Part shown: positions 53,022 to 60,988 of the stretch, one piece after another | How the letters are laid out: every line of letters starts with the position of its first letter | Numbering within the stretch: position 1 is the stretch's first letter | Source: Roseiflexus sp. | GTDB taxonomy: Bacteria > Chloroflexota > Chloroflexia > Chloroflexales > Roseiflexaceae | NCBI GenBank assembly: GCA_017743475.1 | Contig: JAGHYV010000014.1 | Coordinates: 1-64,000, forward strand | Direction: 5' to 3' | Length of the DNA: 64,000 bases | Made by a program: the position numbers and the translations under genes | The notes under the pieces: model-generated | Seen by the model: the letters and a program-made list of their open reading frames with translations, nothing else | Told to the model about the DNA's origin: nothing | The model's database searches: none

Positions 53022-53969
53022 ATGACGATCGAGTCGTGGTATTGGCAGGCTGTCGAGTCGATAAACTACCCATTTCCGCAGCGGATACACCCTGATGTTG
53101 ACTGGTTAGAACGAGAAATCATTGATTGGTGCTGTGCTCACGGCTTACTCAAGAGTCAGGAGCAAATCGAACACATCCGTGACGCACTCCTGGCAGAGTT
53201 TATTGCACGTGCAAATGCAGACCTAAGCCGTCCCATGCTTCGTCTGATCGGACTATGGACTGTCTGGTTTTTCTTTCTGGATGATCTGACCGATACAGTT
53301 CCCTCAGTCGACGCGCTGGCAGATTTCCATCTGCGCATCCTTTCGGCAACAACCGAAGATACTACATATGGGCAGGCGCATCCGCTCATTTCTGCAGTTG
53401 CGGATCTTTGGGCTGAACTCAGGCGATATGCAGGACCTGTCACACAGGTTCGTTTTCAACGTGCATTTGTTCAAACACTGGAGGCTCATCTGTGGGAGGT
53501 ATCCACTCGAGTTGCTCGCATCTATCTGGATAGCGCAACATATGCTGACATGCGTCTCTGGTCTGGAGCATTCTTTCCAATAATTGCACTGATAGACATG
53601 GCGCGTGACTTTGTTCTGCCATCTTATCTCTTCGAGCACACCCTGGTGCGAGAATTGTTAGACGCAGCCGCTCGAACTGTGCTGTGGTATAACGATCTCT
53701 GGTCATACCCGAAAGAGCAGAGCGCAAATGCTCTAGCTCATAATATTGTCCACATCCTCATCCAGGAGCAGCGCCTTTCTCTCTATGAAGCACTGGATCG
53801 GGTCATTACTCAGCATAACTGGTCGCTTCGACGGTTTCTGGAACTCAAACAGCAGATACGGGACTTTAGTGGCGAAAATGCCCAAACAACGGTTTTTGCA
53901 GAACACGTCGCAGCCTGGTTGCGCGCGACGCAAGACTGGTCGCATCGCACGAACCGTTATAGACTATAG
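53022..53969 (+). CDS. Class I terpene synthase
   Basis: Ionises a prenyl diphosphate and cyclises the carbocation. The 315-residue product has the aspartate-rich motif DDLTD at 87-91 and the NSE-type motif NDLWSYPKE with Asn224, Ser228 and Glu232. A C-terminal WSHRTNRY (306-313) carries the conserved Arg-Tyr pair. The length is normal for bacterial sesqui- or diterpene cyclases. The product cannot be predicted. AAAGGAAAC lies before ATG 53022. The local composition is slightly less GC-rich than the neighbours, so transfer is possible. No P450 or other tailoring gene is adjacent. Confidence 0.9.
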   Translation: MTIESWYWQAVESINYPFPQRIHPDVDWLEREIIDWCCAHGLLKSQEQIEHIRDALLAEFIARANADLSRPMLRLIGLWTVWFFFLDDLTDTVPSVDALADFHLRILSATTEDTTYGQAHPLISAVADLWAELRRYAGPVTQVRFQRAFVQTLEAHLWEVSTRVARIYLDSATYADMRLWSGAFFPIIALIDMARDFVLPSYLFEHTLVRELLDAAARTVLWYNDLWSYPKEQSANALAHNIVHILIQEQRLSLYEALDRVITQHNWSLRRFLELKQQIRDFSGENAQTTVFAEHVAAWLRATQDWSHRTNRYRL

Positions 53970-54059
53970 ATGGTCGGGACAATCCATATCTGAAACCATT
54001 CCTGGCTCACCGTTCTTGCACCCGCGAAGCGGGCAGGCGCACGTCCTGTGCTGCCGTTG

Positions 54060-54217
54060 TGCCTGATTCCCGGTTCCCAGTACTTAGCTTAGTTCTTGGT
54101 CCCTAATTCCCGGACTTCCGTCTCCAGTTCTCGGTTCTCAGTTCTCGGTTCTCGGTTCTCAGTCCCCAGTCCCCAGTTCTTGGTTCTGAGTTCCCGGTCC
54201 CCAATTCTCACTTCTCA
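54060..54217. repeat. Heptanucleotide tandem array (GTTCTCR / CCCCAGT-type)
   Basis: From about 54115 the sequence reads in strict 7-nt steps: GTTCTCG, GTTCTCA, GTTCTCG, GTTCTCG, GTTCTCA, GTCCCCA, GTCCCCA, GTTCTTG, GTTCTGA, GTTCCCG, GTCCCCA. More degraded units lie upstream to 54066. It ends at the 3' end of the minus-strand nucleotidyltransferase gene. A three-unit trace of the same type lies at 59462-59482. Confidence 0.8.
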
Positions 54218-55588
54218 CCCCCCCGACGCTTCGACCAGGTCAAAGGCGCGCACTGCTTCTGCTTCCGCATGCCGCAGCGCCGCTTCATCGCGCTCGCCAC
54301 CATCGTCCAACCCAGCGCGGTCGCCACGCGTCATAGCGAACACAGCGCGGAGCACTTCTTCCTGCTCGACGCTCATGCTTACCTTGCGACGAGCCATAAC
54401 TTTGCGCGCTACGTCGATCATCGACTGAATGCGGTACTCACGGAACACTTCGCCGCCCCAAGTGAAGGGCGGAATAGTTTTGGGTGCAAAGTGAACCCCA
54501 AAAATGTTCGAACCAGTGCCGATGACGGCGCCGCCGTTCAAATGGACCCCAATCCCCAGTTTGACATGATCAGCGAGGAAACATCCCAGTTTCAGGACAC
54601 CGCTGTCAATCTGACCAAATCCTTCAATCACCATGCGGATTGTGCCGTAAGTGTTCTTCAGATCACTGTTGGTGGTCATTGCACCGATGTTGACCCACTC
54701 ACCGAGGTACGAATGCCCGAGAAAACCGTCGTGATGCTTGTTGCTGTACCCCTGAACGATGCTCGCCTCGACCTCGCCGCCAATACGGCAGACAGGTCCG
54801 ATGCTTGTTTCGCCGCGTATGCGCGCACTGGCGATCAGTGAGCCAGGACCGATCCAGGCTGGTCCCTGGATGAACGAAAACGGCTCAATTCGCGCGGCAT
54901 CGATCACGATTGGCCCATCACGCGCATCGAGCGCCAGCGGCGGTTCCAGGCGCGCATCGCGGTGGATGAAGACGTGCGCCGGGTTGCTGACAACAATCGA
55001 TGGATGGGCAGGCGGTTGGTCGGCCGCGCTGATCCAGCCGTCTTGCCTGACGACGAGTGGAACATCGCGCACGATCTGTTCGCCGTTCAGCACAATCAAG
55101 TCCCAGGGGAAGGTGAGCAGGCGCGTCTCAATCTCGATGAGACGCCCGATACGACGCAGTTCCGCCAGCGCCGCTGCGCCACGCTGATCGAGAAGGTAGG
55201 GGAACACCGCACTTGCCATCCATGGGGTCAGACGAGCACCCAGCAGAACTGGACTGCCAAGCAGGGCATGTCCTGCGTCGGTGAGGTACACTGTTCCCGC
55301 TGGCTCATCGAGCAGATCGAGGATCCATCCCGCATCGAGCGTACGCGCATTCACAAAGGTGAGCGGTGTACTCCGACTGAGCAGCGTGAGGGGCCAGCGC
55401 CCAACGCCATATGCCCGCGCCAGGTGAGAACGGCAGATGACTGCTGGCGCAATGCCCGTTAGCGCGCACACCCGCTCGCGCAGGGTAAAGATGCCGCAGC
55501 GCAGGTCACAAACAGGCCGCGTATATGTCAATGGCAGAAATGTGCGGCATCCCTCGTCTTCAAAGAGAACAATTGTTTCATCAGTCAT
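54215..55588 (-). CDS. GlmU-like putative sugar nucleotidyltransferase
   Basis: The 457-residue product has an N-terminal nucleotidyltransferase-like domain that starts IVLFEDEGCRTFLPLTYTRP and a C-terminal left-handed beta helix (IEPFSFIQGPAWIGPGSLIA, GETSIGPVCRIGG, GYSNKHHDGFLGHSYLG, NGGAVIGTGSNIFG). This is the plan of the GlmU-related putative sugar nucleotidyltransferase family common in Bacteroidetes and Chloroflexi, distinct from true GlmU. It probably makes a nucleotide sugar for surface glycans. ATG 55588 is used; an in-frame ATG at 55621 overlaps the YvcK-like stop. It ends the four-gene minus-strand group. Confidence 0.82.
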   Translation of the reverse strand: MTDETIVLFEDEGCRTFLPLTYTRPVCDLRCGIFTLRERVCALTGIAPAVICRSHLARAYGVGRWPLTLLSRSTPLTFVNARTLDAGWILDLLDEPAGTVYLTDAGHALLGSPVLLGARLTPWMASAVFPYLLDQRGAAALAELRRIGRLIEIETRLLTFPWDLIVLNGEQIVRDVPLVVRQDGWISAADQPPAHPSIVVSNPAHVFIHRDARLEPPLALDARDGPIVIDAARIEPFSFIQGPAWIGPGSLIASARIRGETSIGPVCRIGGEVEASIVQGYSNKHHDGFLGHSYLGEWVNIGAMTTNSDLKNTYGTIRMVIEGFGQIDSGVLKLGCFLADHVKLGIGVHLNGGAVIGTGSNIFGVHFAPKTIPPFTWGGEVFREYRIQSMIDVARKVMARRKVSMSVEQEEVLRAVFAMTRGDRAGLDDGGERDEAALRHAEAEAVRAFDLVEASGG

Positions 55589-55605
55589 AGCAGATCTGGC
55601 ACAGA

Positions 55606-56823
55606 TTACTGCCGCTTCCACACTTCCATGATCGCGGTCGCCAGTTTTTCAGGATCATGACGCAACACTCGTACCGTGCGCCCCTCGCCGGGATGATCGA
55701 GCGACGCAGTCAACTGGACCACCGCAGTTGCAAGATCGGCTTCAATAACTTTTGCGCCCTCGATAAGAATATCCCGCGTGGTTAGCCGGTCGGTCGTGCT
55801 GACTGCGGTTTCTTCGTATTCCTCGGGCGTGAGAAAGACCGGCATCTGCCCGGCTGCCGCATAAATCCGGCGCACTTCTGCATCGATACGTGGTGCGTTG
55901 ACCAGGACATAATCGGGAGTGAAACCGCCGAAGCGCACGATCTGGCGCACATGATCACCAACGCTGTAACCGGTGGTCATGCCAGGTTCAGTCATCAGGC
56001 TACATATGTAGATTTTGCATGCCTTACTGCGACGGATGGCGTCGCGCAGGTCGGGAATGAGCAGGTTGGGCAGAATGCTTTCGTACAGACTGCCGGGACC
56101 GAACACAATGACATCAGCGGAGGCAATCGCATCGAGTGCAACCTGGGTTACCCGCAACGGCGTAGTGGTGGGTCCGTGCTCATCGCCGATGTAGATATTG
56201 ACGATGTGGCGCTGCGCCAGGCGTTCATCGTGGGCGATATTGTGCTTGATATTGAAGCGTTGACCATCGTCGAGCTCAACAAACACCTCATGCGGTTCAA
56301 GCGTTGGCACCACAAAGACCACATTTTCGAAGTTGAACAGACTGGACGCGCGGTAGTAATACTCGACCGGATCCTGAACCGGAGTGATACAGGTCAACAA
56401 CTGAGCCATTCGACCGAGACTGGCAGTGATCAACAACCCCGCGCCGCCTGAAATGACTGTCATCCGCGGACGCATCTGATCATGCTGATAGGCGAGCACC
56501 ACCTCGGCGCTTGTGTCGCGTGCGTCGAGTGAAATAACCGCAACGCCGCTAAGTTGCCACATGCCGACGGCGAGCACGATCAGCCCCAATGCCACAAAGA
56601 CCAGCCCGCGCGCCCACAAGGGCAGAAATTGCAGCGTGATGAATGAGAACATCGGCGGCAGCGTGGCTGTACGGTAAACGAAGATGAAGAAATACGCCAC
56701 GCCGAGCGACAGCAGGACGATGCCGATAAATGTCAACGCAAGCGGACGGAGCAGTCGACGCAACGAACTCAGACGTTGCACAACAGGTTGCATAGTGATG
56801 GCGTTCTCCTGTTCCTGTATCAC
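55606..56823 (-). CDS. YvcK/CofD-like protein with N-terminal membrane helices, copy B
   Basis: The 405-residue product starts with two hydrophobic helices (about 27-50 and 62-90). The YvcK/CofD core follows: MTVISGGAGLLITASLGRMA, ADVIVFGPGSLYESILPNLL and ICSLMTEPGMTTGYSVGDHV. The glycine loop and the DDGGS region are altered relative to copy A, so activity may differ. GTG 56823 overlaps the upstream mutase stop by 4 nt (GTGA); ATG 56793 is an alternative with AGGAG upstream. The membrane-anchored form is less usual for the family. Gene context is nucleotide-sugar metabolism. Confidence 0.82.
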   Translation of the reverse strand: MIQEQENAITMQPVVQRLSSLRRLLRPLALTFIGIVLLSLGVAYFFIFVYRTATLPPMFSFITLQFLPLWARGLVFVALGLIVLAVGMWQLSGVAVISLDARDTSAEVVLAYQHDQMRPRMTVISGGAGLLITASLGRMAQLLTCITPVQDPVEYYYRASSLFNFENVVFVVPTLEPHEVFVELDDGQRFNIKHNIAHDERLAQRHIVNIYIGDEHGPTTTPLRVTQVALDAIASADVIVFGPGSLYESILPNLLIPDLRDAIRRSKACKIYICSLMTEPGMTTGYSVGDHVRQIVRFGGFTPDYVLVNAPRIDAEVRRIYAAAGQMPVFLTPEEYEETAVSTTDRLTTRDILIEGAKVIEADLATAVVQLTASLDHPGEGRTVRVLRHDPEKLATAIMEVWKRQ

Positions 56824-57929
56824 GCCCCCTGCGGTTGACGCAACTTTTCACGTAGCACACGCAGTTTCATACCACGACGCGCTACCAGTTCAACGAGCAT
56901 GAGCGCCGCCAGCGGTGCATCGCCAATGCCGCCAGCACGTCCAAATGTCAGTTGCCCATCCTCTGTAACACCAATCAGCACCTGACACGCCACGCGCGCT
57001 TCGGCGATGCGCAGCGCTGGTTGCTCGGCAAACTCAACACTCAAGCCGGTTTGTGTTTCCCAGACGCGCACCCAGGGCGCCGACGCCGCTGCGGAAGCGG
57101 GAACAATAACCAGCCCGCGCTGACGATACTGGCGATTGAGGTAATGCGCTAGCAACAGTGCGATCTCAAGAGGTGACGCTAGTTCGCCTTCGTTATCGAC
57201 CACCCCAAGCGCCCGACCATCCGCTGAAATCGCGACTCCGAGATGCGAGTCGCTCTCGCGCACCAGTTTGCGTAGACGCACAAGTGAGGCGCTGTGCGGA
57301 TGCGGTGTCTGACGACCAAACCAGGCGTCCTGTTCGCGGTTGATCTCAATCGTTTTGGTGCGGGCGTCGTCACCGATCACAGCGGGAATAACGCCGCCTG
57401 TCGTGCCGTTCATTACATCCACAAAAATGGTCAGTGATGTCTGACGTACCAGTTCGACATCGATCGCATTGCGCAGGCTATCGATATAGATGCGGCGCGC
57501 GTCAACAAGGCTGGCGCTAGGCGCTTCCGTAGGAAATGGCGCACATTCGACAGGCAGCGCCCCATCCAAGAATGGACTCAACCCTGGCGCGGGTGCAATC
57601 AGGATCAATCCATTGAGCCAGTACTCCCGGTTACCAGCAGACACGATCAGCGTACAATCGGCAACATGCCGGTCGAGCGCGACATCGACCGCTGGAAGCG
57701 GCAATGGTGTAGCACTGAGCAATACCTGCGCTCCCAATGCGCGCAGTCCCCAGTAGCAGTCGGCAGCAATTTGTGCAGAAAGAAAGCGCGTATCGCAAGC
57801 GACCAGACACCGCCATCCACGCGCATTGAGCAGATCAGCCAGCGCCGCATATCGGCGACGGACTGCGTCAAGCGTGAAATCGGCAACAACCGCGCCTTCC
57901 CAACAGTACGTATATCGCACGGTTTGCAT
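56820..57929 (-). CDS. Degenerate phosphohexomutase-like protein, probably inactive
   Basis: The 369-residue product aligns with alpha-D-phosphohexomutases but is shorter by about 100 residues. The catalytic serine loop (TASHNP in the neighbour) reads VSAGNR at 96-101, so Ser is replaced by Ala. The metal loop (DGDGDR in the neighbour) reads SADGRA at 235-240, losing two of three Asp ligands. The following LGVVDNEG is retained. It lies between the intact mutase and the YvcK-like gene in one operon. Inference: regulatory or binding protein. Alternative: a gene in decay, but the frame is fully open. Confidence 0.75.
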   Translation of the reverse strand: MQTVRYTYCWEGAVVADFTLDAVRRRYAALADLLNARGWRCLVACDTRFLSAQIAADCYWGLRALGAQVLLSATPLPLPAVDVALDRHVADCTLIVSAGNREYWLNGLILIAPAPGLSPFLDGALPVECAPFPTEAPSASLVDARRIYIDSLRNAIDVELVRQTSLTIFVDVMNGTTGGVIPAVIGDDARTKTIEINREQDAWFGRQTPHPHSASLVRLRKLVRESDSHLGVAISADGRALGVVDNEGELASPLEIALLLAHYLNRQYRQRGLVIVPASAAASAPWVRVWETQTGLSVEFAEQPALRIAEARVACQVLIGVTEDGQLTFGRAGGIGDAPLAALMLVELVARRGMKLRVLREKLRQPQGA

Positions 57930-57950
57930 AGTTGGGACTCGACCGCCGCT

Positions 57951-59360
57951 TCATCCGCGCTCATTGCGCCCGACGGCGCTCGTGCCATGATCCGCAGACG
58001 TAAACTCGCGCAGCTTACCGATCATCGTATCGCGGATTTCGTACACGCGCTCTACAGTGCGTGCCTCGAAACGGGTGGTAATTGCCGGTTCGGTGTTGGA
58101 TGCGCGCAGGATGCCCCAGCCATCGCCGAAATCGACGCGCACGCCATCGACATCGATAACCGGGTAACGCGCAGCGAAGTAGTCACGCACGAACTCAATC
58201 GCTTTGAATTTCGTTTCTTCATCGAAGGGCAGACGACCTTCGGACAGCGATGGCAGCGGCGGGAACGGCGCCAGCGCTTCGGCAAGAGTTTGTCCACTCT
58301 TTTCTAGTGCATCGAGCAGCATACATCCGGCAAAGATACCGTCATCGTGATAATGGTGTTCGACTGCGCCAAATACGTGACCGCTCAACTCGCCTGCCAG
58401 TGGAGCGCCAGTTTCACGCATCTTTGCCGAGAGGTTTGAGTAGCCAGTCCGCCACATCACCGGCGTCCCGCCAAACGCACGAATGGCGTCGATCAGCACT
58501 GTGCTGCACTTCACATCGAACACGATCGGCGCCGGTCCCTGCGCCAGCACCTGTCTCGCCAGAACGATCAGGTACCGGTCGGCAAAAACAATCTCGCCAT
58601 TGCCATCGACGACACCAAGCCGGTCGCCATCGCCATCCAACCCGATGCCCATATTGGCGCCGGTTTCCCGCACTGTACGAATGAGGTCTTGAAGATTCTC
58701 CTCCTTGAGCGGGTCGGGATGGTGGTTGGGGAAGGTTCCATCAGGTTCGATGAATAACGGAACTACATCACAGCCGATTGCTTCTAGAGTGCGCACGCCC
58801 AGCGGTCCTGCCACGCCGTTTCCTCCGTCGATCACAACCTTTGGTCGACGTTTGAGCGCAATATGACGAACAACATCGCGCACATAATCGTCCACCGCAT
58901 CGTATTGTTCGTACCCACCCTTTCCGGAAGCGAACGAACCGGCGGCGGCAATTCGCCCTATTTCCTGGATCTGATCACTGCTAAGCGGCGTACCGCCATA
59001 TATTGGATCAGAGAGACGCAACTTTAGACCGTTGAAGTGTGGCGGGTTGTGACTGGCGGTCACGACGGTGCCGCCATCGGCGCGCAGAAAGGAAACTGCA
59101 AAATACATAAGCGGCGTTGGCGCCATGCCAATATCGACAACATCGCACCCGCTCTGGCGCAGACCTTCGATCAACGCTGCGGCATACGCTGGCGAAGTCA
59201 GGCGCGCGTCGCGCGCCACCACGATCCGACGGCGTTCATGCTGCCGAAAGAACGTGCCGCTGGCGCGCCCCAACGTTCGATACACCTCTTCCGAGAGATC
59301 GCGATCAACAACACCGCGGATGTCGTATGCGCGAAAGATGGCGGGGTTCACTGTCGTCAT
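57951..59360 (-). CDS. Phosphomannomutase/phosphoglucomutase
   Basis: Interconverts hexose 1- and 6-phosphates for nucleotide-sugar synthesis. The 469-residue product has IFRAYDIRGVVDRDL at the N-terminus, the phosphoserine loop VVTASHNPPHFNGLKL (Ser103), the metal site GLDGDGDRLGVVDGNG, the sugar loop GELSGHVFG and the phosphate-binding RASNTEPAITTRFEA at the end. All catalytic elements are present. ATG 59360 follows AAGGAG by 8-9 nt. It is the first gene of the operon that also contains the dead paralogue, the YvcK-like gene and the nucleotidyltransferase. Confidence 0.94.
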   Translation of the reverse strand: MTTVNPAIFRAYDIRGVVDRDLSEEVYRTLGRASGTFFRQHERRRIVVARDARLTSPAYAAALIEGLRQSGCDVVDIGMAPTPLMYFAVSFLRADGGTVVTASHNPPHFNGLKLRLSDPIYGGTPLSSDQIQEIGRIAAAGSFASGKGGYEQYDAVDDYVRDVVRHIALKRRPKVVIDGGNGVAGPLGVRTLEAIGCDVVPLFIEPDGTFPNHHPDPLKEENLQDLIRTVRETGANMGIGLDGDGDRLGVVDGNGEIVFADRYLIVLARQVLAQGPAPIVFDVKCSTVLIDAIRAFGGTPVMWRTGYSNLSAKMRETGAPLAGELSGHVFGAVEHHYHDDGIFAGCMLLDALEKSGQTLAEALAPFPPLPSLSEGRLPFDEETKFKAIEFVRDYFAARYPVIDVDGVRVDFGDGWGILRASNTEPAITTRFEARTVERVYEIRDTMIGKLREFTSADHGTSAVGRNERG

Positions 59361-59419
59361 CAGAGCGCTCCTTGCGCAATACCAGCGATCGCACACGAAG
59401 TGCAACATTCAGCGCACGT

Positions 59420-59448
59420 ATTGTAGTACCAACGTACAATCATAGCAA
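59420..59448 (-). promoter_or_regulatory. Promoter of the phosphomannomutase operon
   Basis: Minus-strand TTGCTA (59448-59443), a 17-nt spacer and TACAAT (59425-59420) form a plausible sigma-70 promoter 60 nt before the mutase ATG. Confidence 0.6.
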
Positions 59449-59468
59449 CCCGGCTCAGGGGTCGGTTC

Positions 59469-60968
59469 TCAGTTCTCACTTCTCTCCACAACGGTCGTCA
59501 GCACCCAAAATGCGATTGCCAGGTCTGGCACGAAATAGAACCGATCGACCAGACCGTGGAAGAGTGCAGCAGTCATCGCTGCCAGCGCCCCCGCTACCAC
59601 CACCTCACGCCGTTTCATCACAGCGATGAGGGCGTTGTGATAGAAGCGCACCAGCACCAGACCAAAAGCCAGAACCCCCAGAGGTCCGACATTCACCCAG
59701 GTATCAAGCAGCAGGTTGTGAGGATGAGCAGCAAATTCCTCGCTCGTGCCGATCAGCGATGGATCGATTGCACTCCGCCCGAATGCCGGATTGTGGTAAT
59801 AGTAAAACTGGTCGATTCCCAATCCGAGCGGATTCTGCCGGAGATAGACCAGCGCCTCGCGCCAGAGAAGCAGACGCGCATCGACACTTCCGCCGCCAGG
59901 ACCGCCGCGCAGCGTCAGCGCCAGTCCAGTCATCCCCACGACCAGCGCCCCAATGAGCGCCAGCGCCGACCAGCGCATTGCCTGTCGATGCTGTGACCAG
60001 TGCAGCAGCCAACCAGCTCCCAACACAATTGCCGCGACCACGCTCGCCAGCCACGCGCCGCGCGAAAAGGAAACCACAACCCCCGTCAGCGATAGCAGCG
60101 CACAGGTGGCAAAGAAGAAGGCAGCACCGGTTGATCGTCTTTCCAACACAGCAGGAGAAGCGCCAGTTGCCCCGTCTCCATGCTGCACACGCCATGTCCA
60201 TGCTGCCATTGCCGCTGCCAGTGGCCAGACCCGTTCTAGATAGAGACCCAGATTGTTGGGATGACCATAGACCGATGTTACCCGTCGCACTCCATCCACA
60301 ACAATAATGTTTTCGCTAAAGGCGCGTTTCTCGCCGATTAGTGGTGTCAGGTCCAGTCCGACAAACTGGAATGCACCGATCACTGCCACGAATGCGCCAC
60401 TGAGCGCCAGGGCGCCGATCAGGGTTTCGCGCGACATGCTGATTGCGCGCACGAGTCCATAGAACAGTAACGGCTCGACGATCAACCAGCGAAACTCGCG
60501 CAGCGCAGCGCCTCGACCCTCCGGAACTGCCAGCATCACGCCGATGATTCCCGCCAGCGCCAGCAACACTTCTGGAGCACGGGAAACGCTCATTGCGCGC
60601 ACACGTCGCAGTGCAGCGCCCGCATCGGGCATGCGGCGATCTCGCATGTGTCCGCCGATCCAGCGCCAGCATACGGCGGCAGTCGTGATCAGCAGCGCGA
60701 CTTCGTGAAGCGGAAGCAACAGCGTTCGCGTCGGAATATTGACTGTCGCTGGCATCAGGTAGAGTGGCGCTGTCAGTATGACGCACACCAGGCCACCTGC
60801 CGGCTGCACCAGCGCCAGCGCTGCAAACAGGAACAAGCCTGTCAGGCGAAATGCGAGCGGCAATCCGCCAGTAGAGAAGACAGCCAGACACAGCGCCATG
60901 AAGAGGGACGCCTGCATAAACGTTGCGCGCGCAGTGCGCTGATAGAGATCGAACAGAAAACCAGGCAT
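59469..60968 (-). CDS. O-antigen ligase-like membrane protein (Wzy_C)
   Basis: The 499-residue polytopic protein (about 12 helices) has the Wzy/WaaL hallmark in a large periplasmic loop: the region around 330-400 with NPLGLGIDQFYYYHNP and AAHPHNLLLDTWVNVGPLGV. Such proteins polymerise or ligate lipid-linked sugar chains at the outer face of the membrane. It follows a membrane-anchored glycoside hydrolase gene by 20 nt on the same strand, suggesting a small surface-glycan unit. Confidence 0.88.
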   Translation of the reverse strand: MPGFLFDLYQRTARATFMQASLFMALCLAVFSTGGLPLAFRLTGLFLFAALALVQPAGGLVCVILTAPLYLMPATVNIPTRTLLLPLHEVALLITTAAVCWRWIGGHMRDRRMPDAGAALRRVRAMSVSRAPEVLLALAGIIGVMLAVPEGRGAALREFRWLIVEPLLFYGLVRAISMSRETLIGALALSGAFVAVIGAFQFVGLDLTPLIGEKRAFSENIIVVDGVRRVTSVYGHPNNLGLYLERVWPLAAAMAAWTWRVQHGDGATGASPAVLERRSTGAAFFFATCALLSLTGVVVSFSRGAWLASVVAAIVLGAGWLLHWSQHRQAMRWSALALIGALVVGMTGLALTLRGGPGGGSVDARLLLWREALVYLRQNPLGLGIDQFYYYHNPAFGRSAIDPSLIGTSEEFAAHPHNLLLDTWVNVGPLGVLAFGLVLVRFYHNALIAVMKRREVVVAGALAAMTAALFHGLVDRFYFVPDLAIAFWVLTTVVERSEN

Positions 60969-60988
60969 GATGATGTTTATTCAGTCCC

